NCBI GenBank assembly: GCA_934718135.1
Contig: CAKUZW010000005.1
Span: 74,795-138,794 of the forward strand
DNA: 64,000 nt
Reading direction: 5' to 3'
Source of the DNA: an uncultured Candidatus Melainabacteria bacterium
GTDB taxonomy: Bacteria; Cyanobacteriota; Vampirovibrionia; Gastranaerophilales; Gastranaerophilaceae
In this document: positions 26,401-34,536 of the stretch, piece after piece
How positions within the stretch are numbered: the first letter of the stretch is position 1
How the letters are laid out: every line of letters starts with the position of its first letter
The notes under the pieces: generated by a model
Databases searched by the model: none
Seen by the model: only the letters and a program-made list of their open reading frames with translations
What the model was told of the DNA's origin: nothing
Translations under genes and position numbers: made by a program

Positions 26401-26551
26401 AATATTTTGAACCGTATTTAGCTTTTAGTTCTATTGCTGTATTAACAATTCTTGAATTATAATTTTGGGCTAATTTTTCATCAATAGTTACCCCTGCGGT
26501 GTTATATTCACCACTTGTTGAAAAATTTGCAGGTTTTCTTGTAACTTTCAT
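23429..26551 (-). CDS. Large low-complexity protein with coiled coils and hydrophobic segments
   Basis: A 1040-residue protein not assigned to a family. Residues 1-130 look folded (DEKLAQNYNSRIVNTA; YEEIIQMENNGVKIP). Next come a coiled-coil region (about 150-320), an Asn/Thr/Gln-rich linker with a first hydrophobic stretch (GTPAAALAATAVSAISTADL, about 435), a second coiled coil, and a larger hydrophobic region at about 655-740 (AYNMSIAIPMLNTGLSML; IAIATAQLVTGPGALTAGT). The C-terminus is a long Thr/Pro/Glu-rich tail with a basic end. The paired hydrophobic segments between coiled coils resemble secreted pore-forming or translocator proteins, but this is only a layout similarity. AAAGGG precedes the start. 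Confidence 0.7.
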   Translation of the reverse strand: MKVTRKPANFSTSGEYNTAGVTIDEKLAQNYNSRIVNTAIELKAKYGSKYSDEYYLESAANWYKSELNTAFNSAYLKGTVGCPIQNPQWAGYSYEEIIQMENNGVKIPQDVLLWAHAQQESDITSYEVVTSTGENDDNASTEELSGDFDINSLQKKAKENIAKSEKAQEDIQQTVEEYNQNKEKAIQLKNEKEKALKNSISEITKLTNEWKKLDQKAKSGTLSEAERSRYEELSKTLGNETNKNTSFDNNELDELLKSMNLLETKATEDLVIADETVQSGRELSKYNKNYHQMQQTHILNNMILSGDSGLLSNTIFGSSSTYIQELAIRTGNDLSILSNAQLTELNTTETVDLKNFATAYTDINKNTDKENNNQSTQTTNQDENKVAPQSQNTQTTNTTNAPTTNETNNTNNLNKNTNKKEKEGKNTNYFVFPMSGTPAAALAATAVSAISTADLIGKQDKTNETKVKLQKDLAATEKNLQRLQKQINNVEKQHNDYIQTSETYLAQIDNLMAEQEAQSVQNNTQPKPIVLNQNQNNNNVNTQTENNDTTPEIEQQGEEQQQPQNPKFEQIQNISNELNTVTALDNALISSMKKPLAIGQNLINSNQKTTKTLNQQKNNLNEQNQNNQLVSVSTTYCGTLTTTMGAYNMSIAIPMLNTGLSMLASFNPVTVSMGQAMCAVAKQWIAIATAQLVTGPGALTAGTVGIVSSVEASKDIKEQGNIIKNSQKESDANNKTLRILNNNLNKLESIQGVNAADFAPSQPAQQPQDTPKLATSKTRDISFETMKDVTKLPQGPTNLSNPLNDVKKENTQQSVKTTPTQTPKTEEKKPQEDVKTPTTPSNTNAKTNSTPVISTPIVEVPDSTPATSSTQTIAETYSTPEAQATPINISTAQTQEPKTTPTSETTTTETETSTNSTQNTEEPAPVDETTTATTDETSTPETTSTEENDTPEEDEIIDTDNIEKETELEIAVIENNTQSGEFTDDATLLGAAATTSANIKSNVTTDDKADRKLSRFNMDSIIESKKKKKKVQAVSASSKG

Positions 26552-26697
26552 TGTTTGCCCTTTATCCTTTTATAGATATACATGTAGAATTATCGGTATT
26601 TTTAGTTGAAACTTTAGGATTTTTGGGGTGAATTTTACATATTGTAACAGTGGTTATTTGATTTGACAGTGTTTTATGTCTTAGCTAAACTACAGGA

Positions 26698-28008
26698 ATG
26701 GAAGTAAACGTAATTGGTGCAGGTTTGGCGGGCTCAGAAGCCGCATTACAACTTGCAAAAAGGGATATAAAAGTTAATTTGTATGAAATGCGACCTAACA
26801 AAGAAACGGGTGCTCATACAACAAAAGATTGTGCAGAATTTGTTTGTTCAAACAGCTTAGGTTCTTATGATATTACAAATGGAAGTGGGCTTTTGAAGCA
26901 TGAAATGGAACTATTAGGGGGCGAACTTATCGAAATTGCTAAAGAATGCCAAGTTCCGGCGGGAAATGCTCTAGCGATTGATAGACACAAATTTTCTCAA
27001 ACCGTAACAGAAAAAATTGAACAAAATCCAAATATTTCTTTAATTCGTGAGGAAGTTTGTGAAATTCCGCAAACTCCGACAATTATTGCATCCGGGCCTT
27101 TAACCAGTTCAAAATTTGCAGATGCAATCAAAGATTTTACAAAGAGTGAATATTTGCACTTTTTTGATGCTATTGCTCCTATTGTAGAAATTGATAGTAT
27201 TAATTTTGATATTGCATTTTGGGCAAGTCGTTATGACAAAGGTGAAGCATCATATATTAATTGTCCGATGAATAAAGAGCAATACGAAAAATTTTATGAT
27301 ATTTTGACTCATGCTCCAAAAATTGAACAACACGATTTTGAAAAGGGGGCAAAATTCTTTGAAAGTTGTTTACCAATTGAAGTTTTGGCTTCTCGAGGTG
27401 TTGATACGTTGAGATTTGGTCCAATGAAACCTGTCGGGCTAATTGATAAAAGAACCGGTGAAAAAAATTATGCTGTAGTTCAGTTGCGTCAGGATAATTC
27501 TGCAAAGACATTGTTCAATCTTGTCGGTTTTCAAACAAATTTAAAATGGGGTGCTCAAAAAGAATTGCTACAGTCAATTCCTGGGTTAGAAAATGTAAGT
27601 ATTGTCAGATATGGTGTTATGCATAGAAATACTTTTATAAATTCTCCAACTTTGTTAAACCCGACACTCCAAACAAGAGAACGTAAGGATTTGTTCTTTG
27701 CAGGTCAAATTACAGGGACGGAAGGTTATACAGAATCAATTGCTTCGGGACTTTTGGCAGGTATAAATATGGCTAAATTGATTAATAATGAACCATTGTT
27801 TGAACTTCCAATTGATACTATGCTTGGAGCTTTGACTCATTACATTACAAATCCTGAACATACAAATTTCCAACCAATAAATTCGAATTGGGGAATTGTT
27901 CCTTCTGTTGAATTACCGAAAAAAGAACGGAAAAACAAAAAACTTAAAGGCGAACTTATGTCAAACAGAGCTTTGGAATCTTTAAAACAATACATCGGAA
28001 TTGAATAG
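26698..28008 (+). CDS. trmFO: Folate-dependent tRNA (uracil-54-C5)-methyltransferase TrmFO
   Basis: A 436-residue flavoprotein that methylates U54 of tRNA using methylenetetrahydrofolate and FADH2. The FAD-binding motif VIGAGLAGSEAALQLA is at the N-terminus, then the family blocks EMRPNKETGAHTT, EFVCSNSLGS and LFFAGQITGTEGYTESIASG. The length is normal. A promoter TTGACA-17-TAAACT ends six bases before the ATG. Eleven bases in frame with other signals precede bioB, with which it is probably co-transcribed. Confidence 0.96.
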   Translation: MEVNVIGAGLAGSEAALQLAKRDIKVNLYEMRPNKETGAHTTKDCAEFVCSNSLGSYDITNGSGLLKHEMELLGGELIEIAKECQVPAGNALAIDRHKFSQTVTEKIEQNPNISLIREEVCEIPQTPTIIASGPLTSSKFADAIKDFTKSEYLHFFDAIAPIVEIDSINFDIAFWASRYDKGEASYINCPMNKEQYEKFYDILTHAPKIEQHDFEKGAKFFESCLPIEVLASRGVDTLRFGPMKPVGLIDKRTGEKNYAVVQLRQDNSAKTLFNLVGFQTNLKWGAQKELLQSIPGLENVSIVRYGVMHRNTFINSPTLLNPTLQTRERKDLFFAGQITGTEGYTESIASGLLAGINMAKLINNEPLFELPIDTMLGALTHYITNPEHTNFQPINSNWGIVPSVELPKKERKNKKLKGELMSNRALESLKQYIGIE

Positions 28009-28027
28009 AAGAAAAAGAGGTAAAAAT

Positions 28028-28966
28028 ATGAATAACAAATTTGAGAAAAAAAAATATACAAAAGAAGAATTGTTGAAATTTTATAATTTGTCGTTAGATG
28101 AGTTATTAAAAGAATCTTCTAAATATATGTCAAACAATATTGAGTTTTGTTCACTAATCAATGCACGTAACGGAAAATGTTCTCAAGACTGCAAATACTG
28201 TGCTCAAAGTGCTCATTATTGTACAAATATTGAATCTTATCCATTGGTAAGTATTGAAGAAGTTAAAAAAGTTGCAAATGAAGCTAAAGCAAATCACGTT
28301 TCTCGCTTTGCAATAGTAACAAGCGGAAAAACACCTGATGAAGGTAGAGATTTTCAAATTGAACTGGATATGATTAGAGAAATAAACAAAGTTGACGGTT
28401 TGAGATCTTGTGCTTCTATCGGGATTTTGAATGAAGAACAGGCAAAACAATTGGCTGATGCCGGTTTAAAGAGATTTCACCACAATATAAATACTTGCAA
28501 ATCTTACTACCCTGAAATTTGTACAACTCACACTTGGGAAGATAGATTGAATACTTGCAAACTTATTAAAAAATATGGAATGGAACTTTGCTGTGGTGTA
28601 ATTCTGGGTATGGGTGAAACTGTAGAACAAAGAATTGAAATGGCTATGGAACTTGCTGAGATTGACCCTGATTCAATTCCTATAAATATTTTGATGCCAA
28701 TTCCTGAAACTCCGCTTGAAAATTATCACGACAAAATTGATGAAGAAAACGTTTTGAGAACTATGGCTGTCTTCAAAATTGCAAATCCAAATTCAGTTGT
28801 TCGTTTTTGCGGCGGTAGAATGAGATTATCTCAAGAAAATCAAGAATTATCTCTAAAAACTTGTGTTGAAGGTATTCTAATCGGTAATTATCTTACTACT
28901 GTCGGTCGCGAACCTCATGAAGATATTGAAACCGTTAAAAATTTAGGTAAAAATCTTTTACAATAG
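28028..28966 (+). CDS. bioB: Biotin synthase
   Basis: A 312-residue radical SAM enzyme that inserts sulfur into dethiobiotin. The radical SAM cluster motif is CSQDCKYCAQS (CX3CX2C). Other BioB hallmarks are RFHHNINTCKSYY, CCGVILGMGET and FCGGRMRLSQENQ, whose Arg lies by the [2Fe-2S] site. The start at 28028 follows AAAGAGG; the earlier in-frame codon at 28001 lies inside trmFO. The other bio pathway genes are not in the window, while bioY is at 17.5 kb. Confidence 0.95.
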   Translation: MNNKFEKKKYTKEELLKFYNLSLDELLKESSKYMSNNIEFCSLINARNGKCSQDCKYCAQSAHYCTNIESYPLVSIEEVKKVANEAKANHVSRFAIVTSGKTPDEGRDFQIELDMIREINKVDGLRSCASIGILNEEQAKQLADAGLKRFHHNINTCKSYYPEICTTHTWEDRLNTCKLIKKYGMELCCGVILGMGETVEQRIEMAMELAEIDPDSIPINILMPIPETPLENYHDKIDEENVLRTMAVFKIANPNSVVRFCGGRMRLSQENQELSLKTCVEGILIGNYLTTVGREPHEDIETVKNLGKNLLQ

Positions 28967-28982
28967 TTAATATTTATGCAAT

Positions 28983-29024
28983 TTCACCTCTCTTAAATTT
29001 TTATTATAAATATAGAGAGGTGAA
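28983..29024 (+). promoter_or_regulatory. Inverted repeat covering the ribosome binding site
   Basis: TTCACCTCTCT (28983-28993) is the exact complement of AGAGAGGTGAA (29014-29024), which contains the Shine-Dalgarno of the next gene, ten bases before its ATG. In RNA the site would be hidden in a hairpin; as DNA it could be an operator. Confidence 0.6.
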
Positions 29025-29032
29025 TATATTGC

Positions 29033-29779
29033 ATGCCAATAGATGATGGAAAACCTATACAAAGAAGTGGTGGAAATACTACGAATATTCCGTCTGCTTT
29101 GAATTCTGAAAATTCTCAAAATGCAAAAACATTTGTTCCTTTATTTGATTTTTCCGGATTAGATAATGATTCAATTGCAAATTGGAATACTTATCCAAAG
29201 AATAACTCAATCAAAGTTTCTAAGAATGAACCGCTTCCATTTCCTAAAGGAAATGTGGATGTTCAAGGTGGAAAATTAACTTGGACTCCGGTGTCTACAA
29301 GAGTTCAAAGACCGCATGAATTGACGTTTATAAAGAAAGCTCCGGATTTGAAAACAGTTTATACCCCAAATTTTGATGTCACAAAAGAACTTTTCAACGG
29401 AACTGCAGAAGATTTAAACAAATGCCTTGAAAATACCAAATTAGAGGGTATGGGACAGGCTTTTATTGATACGCAAAATAAATACAACATAAATGCCCTA
29501 TTTTTGATGAGCGTAACTAAAGTTGAATCGGGTTATGGCAGCAAGCCTAAAAAATCTTGCAAATACAATATTGTTGGTTCTGCGGGACAGTACCCGAAAA
29601 GTTATGAAGAGTCCGTTGACAGTTTAGGACGAAATTTGAGCAAAAATTATATTCCAAGTGGGAATGTCACGCTAAACAAAATTAGAGATAAATATTGCAA
29701 AACCAATAAAGTTTGGCCAAAAAACGTTGCTCAAGAGATGAATAATTTGTCTAACAAAATAAAATCTCAATATTTATAA
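29033..29779 (+). CDS. Glucosaminidase-like (GH73/lysozyme-type) protein
   Basis: A 248-residue protein with an N-terminal region of unknown function and a C-terminal glucosaminidase-like domain (about 130-248): GMGQAFIDTQNKYNINALFL, then SVTKVESGYGS (candidate catalytic Glu) and NIVGSAGQYPKSYEESVDSL. Such domains cleave peptidoglycan glycan strands. No signal peptide is present, so export would need another route. Its 3' end overlaps aroE by six bases. The Shine-Dalgarno lies in a perfect inverted repeat. Confidence 0.75.
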   Translation: MPIDDGKPIQRSGGNTTNIPSALNSENSQNAKTFVPLFDFSGLDNDSIANWNTYPKNNSIKVSKNEPLPFPKGNVDVQGGKLTWTPVSTRVQRPHELTFIKKAPDLKTVYTPNFDVTKELFNGTAEDLNKCLENTKLEGMGQAFIDTQNKYNINALFLMSVTKVESGYGSKPKKSCKYNIVGSAGQYPKSYEESVDSLGRNLSKNYIPSGNVTLNKIRDKYCKTNKVWPKNVAQEMNNLSNKIKSQYL

Positions 29780-31060
29780 ATTTTCAAGTGCTGCAATTTT
29801 CATATCTTTGAAATCAGGAGTTCTTCCTGTCCAAATTTTTTCGGCTGCAAGTGCTTGGTGAATGAACATATCAACCCCATTAATCGTTCTATAGCCATAT
29901 TTTTGGGCAAGTTTTAGCAATATTGTTTTCTTAGGATTGTAAATTACATCGTAGACAACAGCTCCTTGTTTTAGGGTTCTTAGTTCGTTTTCTTCAACAG
30001 GGGTAAAATCAGCAGCTCTTCCTAACATTCCGATTGGTGTTGTATTTACAAGTAAATCAATATCTGATAAATCTCGAATTCTTTCAATTTGATATGTATT
30101 AAATTCAACATTTTGAAAAGTTTTTCTTAAATAATTTACAAGTTCTAAACTGTTTGGGACATTTCTTGTAAATAATTTAATTTCTTTCATCTGGCTTTGA
30201 GCAAGTGCTGTAATTGCTGCTCTTGCAGCTCCTCCTGTTCCTAATATTCCCGCAACTTTGCCGCAAAGTGTTATATCATCAGGTATTGCATTGCGAAATC
30301 CTAACGCATCGGTGTTATACCCTTTTAAAAACTTTGTTTCAGGGTCGATAACAACAGTATTTACTGCATTTGCGATGTTAGCAGAAGGGTCGATTTCATC
30401 TAAAAATAAAGTTATAGGAAGTTTTAGCGGAATAGTTACATTGAACCCACTGTAGTCGTGAGTTTTAAAATACTTAATCCTATCAACAAGCGTGTCCGGC
30501 GGAGTTTCAAGAATTTCATAACTTGCTTTCAATCCTAAACTTTTGAATCCTGCATCATGAATGTATGCTGACAGCGAATGACCTAAAGGATAACCGATTA
30601 GAGCATATTTTCTTGTTGGAGCCGTTATTGCATCCGGCTGAAAACTTTCTGTATTGTCGTCTTGTAGTTTAGGTGTTTCTATAAAACTTGGTTTCTGTTC
30701 AACAAATTGTTCTGAGTAGGAATTAGTTTGTTGACTAGGTTGTTCAAGTGGTTCCGGCTTAGAAAATGAAAAATTTTGAGTTGGCTGCACAATTGGTGAT
30801 ACTTGCTCTTGGTAAGGGGTTTGAATGGTTGGTGTTGATTGTTCTTCAGTGTAGTTATTGGTTGAATAAGTCGTTGTCCAAGTATTAGTGTCAGTTTGTT
30901 CTTGTTGATAAGATGTATCAGGAGCTTGAACCGTTGCGATTTCTTCTTTTGCCGGATTTGCTTCTTCTTCCATTTGAGCTTTTAATTCAGAAAGCGTAAT
31001 ATTTATTCCTTTTGCTTTCATCTCTTTATATCTAGCCAATAATTCTTTACTTACCGCCAC
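29774..31060 (-). CDS. aroE: Shikimate dehydrogenase with long N-terminal extension
   Basis: A 428-residue protein. Residues about 148-428 are a complete AroE that reduces 3-dehydroshikimate with NADPH: ALIGYPLGHSLSAYIHDAG, FNVTIPLK (catalytic Lys), NTDALGF, GTGGAARAA (NADPH loop) and NTTPIGM. The first 147 residues are additional: a helical start (KELLARYKEMKAKGINITLS) followed by a Gln/Thr/Pro-rich disordered part. Standard AroE is about 270-290 residues. The extension keeps the frame and has its own start with a Shine-Dalgarno, so it is not a frameshift product. Confidence 0.9.
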   Translation of the reverse strand: MAVSKELLARYKEMKAKGINITLSELKAQMEEEANPAKEEIATVQAPDTSYQQEQTDTNTWTTTYSTNNYTEEQSTPTIQTPYQEQVSPIVQPTQNFSFSKPEPLEQPSQQTNSYSEQFVEQKPSFIETPKLQDDNTESFQPDAITAPTRKYALIGYPLGHSLSAYIHDAGFKSLGLKASYEILETPPDTLVDRIKYFKTHDYSGFNVTIPLKLPITLFLDEIDPSANIANAVNTVVIDPETKFLKGYNTDALGFRNAIPDDITLCGKVAGILGTGGAARAAITALAQSQMKEIKLFTRNVPNSLELVNYLRKTFQNVEFNTYQIERIRDLSDIDLLVNTTPIGMLGRAADFTPVEENELRTLKQGAVVYDVIYNPKKTILLKLAQKYGYRTINGVDMFIHQALAAEKIWTGRTPDFKDMKIAALENL

Positions 31061-31205
31061 TGTACAATCCTTTCTATTTCAGTTTAATTATATATAAATT
31101 TTTTGACTTGTGCAAACTAGTTTATTTGTTCGCTTGTTTTCTCACAAATTTCAAATCATAACATTAAATGTATTCGTTTATAAGATTAAGATGTTTTAAA
31201 AGTAA

Positions 31206-31369
31206 AGAAGGATATAAATGAAGTCTATAAGTCAATAAGAAATTTAAAGGGAAAAAGAAACTTGCATTGGCTTGCAAACAAGAACCATTCCCGTGAATTT
31301 GCAAGAAATCCTAAGGGTTTAGGTTCTTATCGGAAGGATTTTATTGGGCGGAAGCAATATAAAAAATAA
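31206..31369 (+). other. Intergenic region with a broken small basic ORF
   Basis: The 402-bp gap between aroE and efp contains AGAAGG and an ATG at 31218 that stops after six codons. Another frame over the same bases stays open to 31369 and would encode a basic stretch (...KRNLHWLANKNHSREFAR...). It may be a frameshifted small gene or chance. The remaining bases hold the efp promoter region. Confidence 0.3.
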
Positions 31370-31463
31370 AATTAACATTCCGTAAACTAATTTTGTAAAA
31401 CTTGGTTTTTGTGTTATTATTTACTCACAAGAATAGATAAACTTTTGATAAAAGGGGAAAAAT

Positions 31464-32021
31464 ATGATTTCAGTAAACGATTTTAAAACAGGTTTGACAG
31501 TTGAATTAGACAATGGACTTTGGACTGTTGTTGAATTCTTGCACGTTAAACCGGGTAAAGGTGCTGCATTCGTTAGATCTAAATTGAAAAACGTTATCAC
31601 CGGTCAAGTTGTTGAAAAAACATTTAGAGCAGGTGAAAAAGTTGCTAAAGCTACATTAGATAGACGTGAAATGCAGTATTTATATAAAGAAGGTACAGCA
31701 TACGTTATGATGGATAACGAAACTTATGACCAAATCCACGTTGAAGAAGCTCAAATCGGTAGCGGAACAAAATATTTGAAAGAAAATATGAATGTTATGG
31801 TTCTTACTCACGAAGGTAGAATTATCGGTGTTGATATTCCTGCTCATGTTGAACTTCAAGTTGTTGATACTCCTCCTTCTGAAAAAGGAAACACTTCACA
31901 AGGTGGTACAAAACCTGCTACTTTGGAAACTGGTGCAGTTGTTAACGTTCCGTTCTTCGTAGCTAATGGTGACATTATTAGAGTTGATACCAGAACAAAT
32001 GAATATTTAGACAGATGCTAG
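31464..32021 (+). CDS. efp: Translation elongation factor P
   Basis: A 185-residue EF-P, which relieves ribosome stalling at polyproline. Three OB-like domains are seen. The loop normally carrying the modified residue reads HVKPGKGAAFVR, with Lys at the modification site. The C-terminal signature RVDTRTNEYLDRC is present. AAAAGGGG precedes the ATG. It is followed by accB and accC, a common neighbourhood. Confidence 0.97.
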   Translation: MISVNDFKTGLTVELDNGLWTVVEFLHVKPGKGAAFVRSKLKNVITGQVVEKTFRAGEKVAKATLDRREMQYLYKEGTAYVMMDNETYDQIHVEEAQIGSGTKYLKENMNVMVLTHEGRIIGVDIPAHVELQVVDTPPSEKGNTSQGGTKPATLETGAVVNVPFFVANGDIIRVDTRTNEYLDRC

Positions 32022-32066
32022 TTGCTTCTGTCGTTTTTTAATTCAAAAATGTAAAGAGGAAAACAA

Positions 32067-32516
32067 ATGAAATTTGAAACAGATTATATAGAAAAATTGG
32101 CTAAAGTATTGGCAGATACAGGTTTGACCGAAATTTCATTGGAAGATGGCGAACAAGCTATTACTTTGAGAAAGGATGTAATTGTTGCTCCTGTTGCAGC
32201 AGCTCCTGTAGCTCAAAGTGTACCTGCAGCGGCTCCTGCTCAAGCACCTGCGGCTCCGGTTGCTTCTGAACCGGCTAAGAAAGGTACTCCAATTACTTCT
32301 CCAATGGTTGGAACCTTCTACAAATCTCCATCTCCTGATGCTGATGCTTTTGTTGCCGTTGGCGATAACGTTAAAGTTGGAGATGTTGTTTGTATCGTTG
32401 AAGCAATGAAAATGATGAATGAAATTAAGTCTGAAATTGCAGGTAAAGTTGTTGAAATTTGTGTTGAAGACGGACAGCCTGTTGAATTTGGACAAGTTCT
32501 TATGTATGTAGAATAA
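32067..32516 (+). CDS. accB: Biotin carboxyl carrier protein of acetyl-CoA carboxylase
   Basis: A 149-residue BCCP. The N-terminal part is followed by an Ala/Pro-rich linker (about 45-75) and the biotinyl domain with the biotin attachment site EAMKMMNEI, where the second Lys of EAMK is biotinylated. It carries CO2 between AccC and the carboxyltransferase for malonyl-CoA formation. AAAGAGGAAA precedes the start. It lies 45 bases after efp and upstream of accC. Confidence 0.97.
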   Translation: MKFETDYIEKLAKVLADTGLTEISLEDGEQAITLRKDVIVAPVAAAPVAQSVPAAAPAQAPAAPVASEPAKKGTPITSPMVGTFYKSPSPDADAFVAVGDNVKVGDVVCIVEAMKMMNEIKSEIAGKVVEICVEDGQPVEFGQVLMYVE

Positions 32517-32532
32517 TGATTTAAGATGAAAG

Positions 32533-32567
32533 AAAGTGAACAGTTTCCAAGCTGTTCACTTCTTATT
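32533..32567 (+). terminator. Terminator-like hairpin between accB and accC
   Basis: AAGTGAACAG pairs with CTGTTCACTT around an 8-nt loop, followed by CTTATTTTT. It may partly terminate transcription and set the accB to accC ratio. Confidence 0.65.
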
Positions 32568-32589
32568 TTTGATAAGGGATATTTTGAAT

Positions 32590-33948
32590 ATGTTTAGAAA
32601 AGTATTAATAGCAAATAGAGGCGAAATTGCGGTTAGAATAATTAGAGCTTGTAGAGAATTAGGTATTCCTACAGTTGCAATTTATTCTCAGGCTGATGCA
32701 AATTCTTTGCACGTAAGATTGGCTACAGAAGCTTATTGTATCGGACCAGCTAAGAGTGCTGACAGTTATTTAAGCATTCCTGCGATTATGTCTGCTGCAA
32801 TGGTATCCGGTGCTGATGCTATTCACCCCGGGTACGGGTTTATGTCTGAAAGAGCCGATTTTGCTGAAATTTGTGAAAAACAAGGTATTAAATTTATCGG
32901 GCCAACAGCAGAAGCTATGAGAAAAATGGGCGATAAAGCTACTGCTCGTAAGACTATGATTGAAAATGATGTACCGGTTACTCCGGGGACAGGAATTGTT
33001 AGAACTGTTGAAGAGGTTCAAGATTTTGCAAATGAAGTTGGATATCCGATTATTTTGAAAGCTACAGCAGGTGGTGGCGGTAAAGGTATGAGAATTTGCC
33101 GCAGCGATGAAGAAGTTGAATTGAATATGGAACTTTGTCAATCTGAAGCTAAAAACTTCTTTGGAAATCCTGATGTTTACGCAGAAAAATACTTAGAAAA
33201 CCCTCGTCATATTGAGGTTCAAATTTTGGGTGATAGTTTTGGAAATGTTGTTCACTTAGGTGAAAGAGATTGTTCAATCCAAAGACGTCACCAAAAGTTG
33301 TTAGAAGAAGCTCCATCTCCTGCAATTAATGAAGAAACCAGAAAACAAATGGGTGCTGCTGCTGTTCGTGCTGCAAAAGCTATCAATTATGAAGGGGCAG
33401 GAACTTGTGAATTCTTACTTGACCATGACGGAAAATGGTATTTTATGGAAATGAATACTAGAATTCAGGTAGAACACTGTGTTACTGAAATGATTTCTAG
33501 TGTTGATTTGGTGAGAGAACAAATTTTGGTTGCTTCTGGTGAAAAATTAAGCTATTCTCAAGATGATATTCACTTGAAAGGTCACGCAATCGAATGTCGT
33601 ATCAATGCCGAAAATCCAAGAAAAGGTTTTATGCCTAACCCTGGAACTATTTCAGGATACTTGGCTCCGGGTGGTTTTGGTGTAAGAGTTGATTCTCACG
33701 TGTACCAAGACTATACAATTCCTCCATATTATGATTCAATGATTGGTAAGTTGATTTGTTGGGGAAGAACTCGGAATGAAGCAAGACGCAGAATGTATCG
33801 TGCTTTGAAAGAATATGTTGTTACCGGTGTTGAAACAACAATCCCATTCCACCAAGCAATTATTGAAGATGAAGTATTTATGAGTGGAAAATTCAATACA
33901 GGATTTATTGAAGATTTCTACAAACGTAAAGGGTTGGATGAGAATTAA
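32590..33948 (+). CDS. accC: Acetyl-CoA carboxylase, biotin carboxylase subunit
   Basis: A 452-residue ATP-grasp enzyme that carboxylates biotin on AccB. The start MFRKVLIANRGEIAVRIIRA is the family N-terminus. Also seen are the ATP-binding loop KATAGGGGKGMR, ERDCSIQRRHQK and EMNTRIQVEHCVTE. The ATG at 32590 is used because the in-frame upstream codon at 32536 lies in the hairpin. Length and motifs are normal. The carboxyltransferase subunits are not in the window. Confidence 0.96.
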   Translation: MFRKVLIANRGEIAVRIIRACRELGIPTVAIYSQADANSLHVRLATEAYCIGPAKSADSYLSIPAIMSAAMVSGADAIHPGYGFMSERADFAEICEKQGIKFIGPTAEAMRKMGDKATARKTMIENDVPVTPGTGIVRTVEEVQDFANEVGYPIILKATAGGGGKGMRICRSDEEVELNMELCQSEAKNFFGNPDVYAEKYLENPRHIEVQILGDSFGNVVHLGERDCSIQRRHQKLLEEAPSPAINEETRKQMGAAAVRAAKAINYEGAGTCEFLLDHDGKWYFMEMNTRIQVEHCVTEMISSVDLVREQILVASGEKLSYSQDDIHLKGHAIECRINAENPRKGFMPNPGTISGYLAPGGFGVRVDSHVYQDYTIPPYYDSMIGKLICWGRTRNEARRRMYRALKEYVVTGVETTIPFHQAIIEDEVFMSGKFNTGFIEDFYKRKGLDEN

Positions 33949-33985
33949 GAATTCTGAAAACTTTAGGTAATAATAAATAGAATAT

Positions 33986-34017
33986 AAAAAGTCCCGATTT
34001 CGATTGGGGCTTTTTTA
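33986..34017. terminator. Terminator after accC
   Basis: AGTCCC-GATTTCGATT-GGGGCT is followed by six T and preceded by five A, so it works for both accC and the convergent XRE gene, whose stop codon it reaches. Confidence 0.8.
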
Positions 34018-34335
34018 TTCGCCCAAACCTTCAAAATACTTGTAAATATAAGGTATTTGATTGTCTTTAATTTTATCAATGTTTTTGACTATAAATTTTT
34101 TCATATCTTTTACTGTCATTGATGTGTCATAATCAAAAAAGGCTTTTAGTTCGACATTTAAAATTTTTGAGATTTTTTCTAAAGTAACAAGTGACGGAAA
34201 GCTTCTCCCACTCTCAATTCCACTTAATGAACCGGTTTCAATCCCAATTAGTTCGGATAATTTTTCTTGGGTAAATCCGGCATTTTTTCTTATTTGTTTA
34301 ATTCTCTTTCCTAATAGTTTTTTATTTTCGGTCAA
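34015..34335 (-). CDS. XRE-family transcriptional regulator
   Basis: A 106-residue protein with an N-terminal XRE helix-turn-helix (RIKQIRKNAGFTQEKLSELI, then SGIESGRSFPS and ISKILNVELKAFFDYD). The C-terminal tail (KDMKKFIVKNID...) resembles that of the regulators at 42305 and 1301. It is divergent from the third prepilin gene across 341 bp that hold a promoter, an 8-bp inverted repeat (CTTATTTA/TAAATAAG at about 34360-34390) and a long hairpin. Control of the prepilin is inferred from position. Confidence 0.85.
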   Translation of the reverse strand: MTENKKLLGKRIKQIRKNAGFTQEKLSELIGIETGSLSGIESGRSFPSLVTLEKISKILNVELKAFFDYDTSMTVKDMKKFIVKNIDKIKDNQIPYIYKYFEGLGE

Positions 34336-34407
34336 AACATTACTCCCATACTTATTTAAAAATATAAATTACTTATGAATTATAAATAAGTGAAATATTT
34401 CTGTGTA

Positions 34408-34436
34408 TTGACAAAAGTACATAAATATTACATACT
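34408..34436 (+). promoter_or_regulatory. Likely promoter of prepilin 3
   Basis: TTGACA (34408-34413) and CATACT (34431-34436) are 17 bases apart. If used, the transcript has a leader of about 230 nt containing the hairpin module. Confidence 0.5.
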
Positions 34437-34536
34437 ATTAATGAAAAAGTATGGATTTAATTCACTGTTTTACGAAAAATATGTAGTATTTATGAGGTAA
34501 TGATAAAGTCTATGGGAAAGCATTTTGTTTAAGCTT

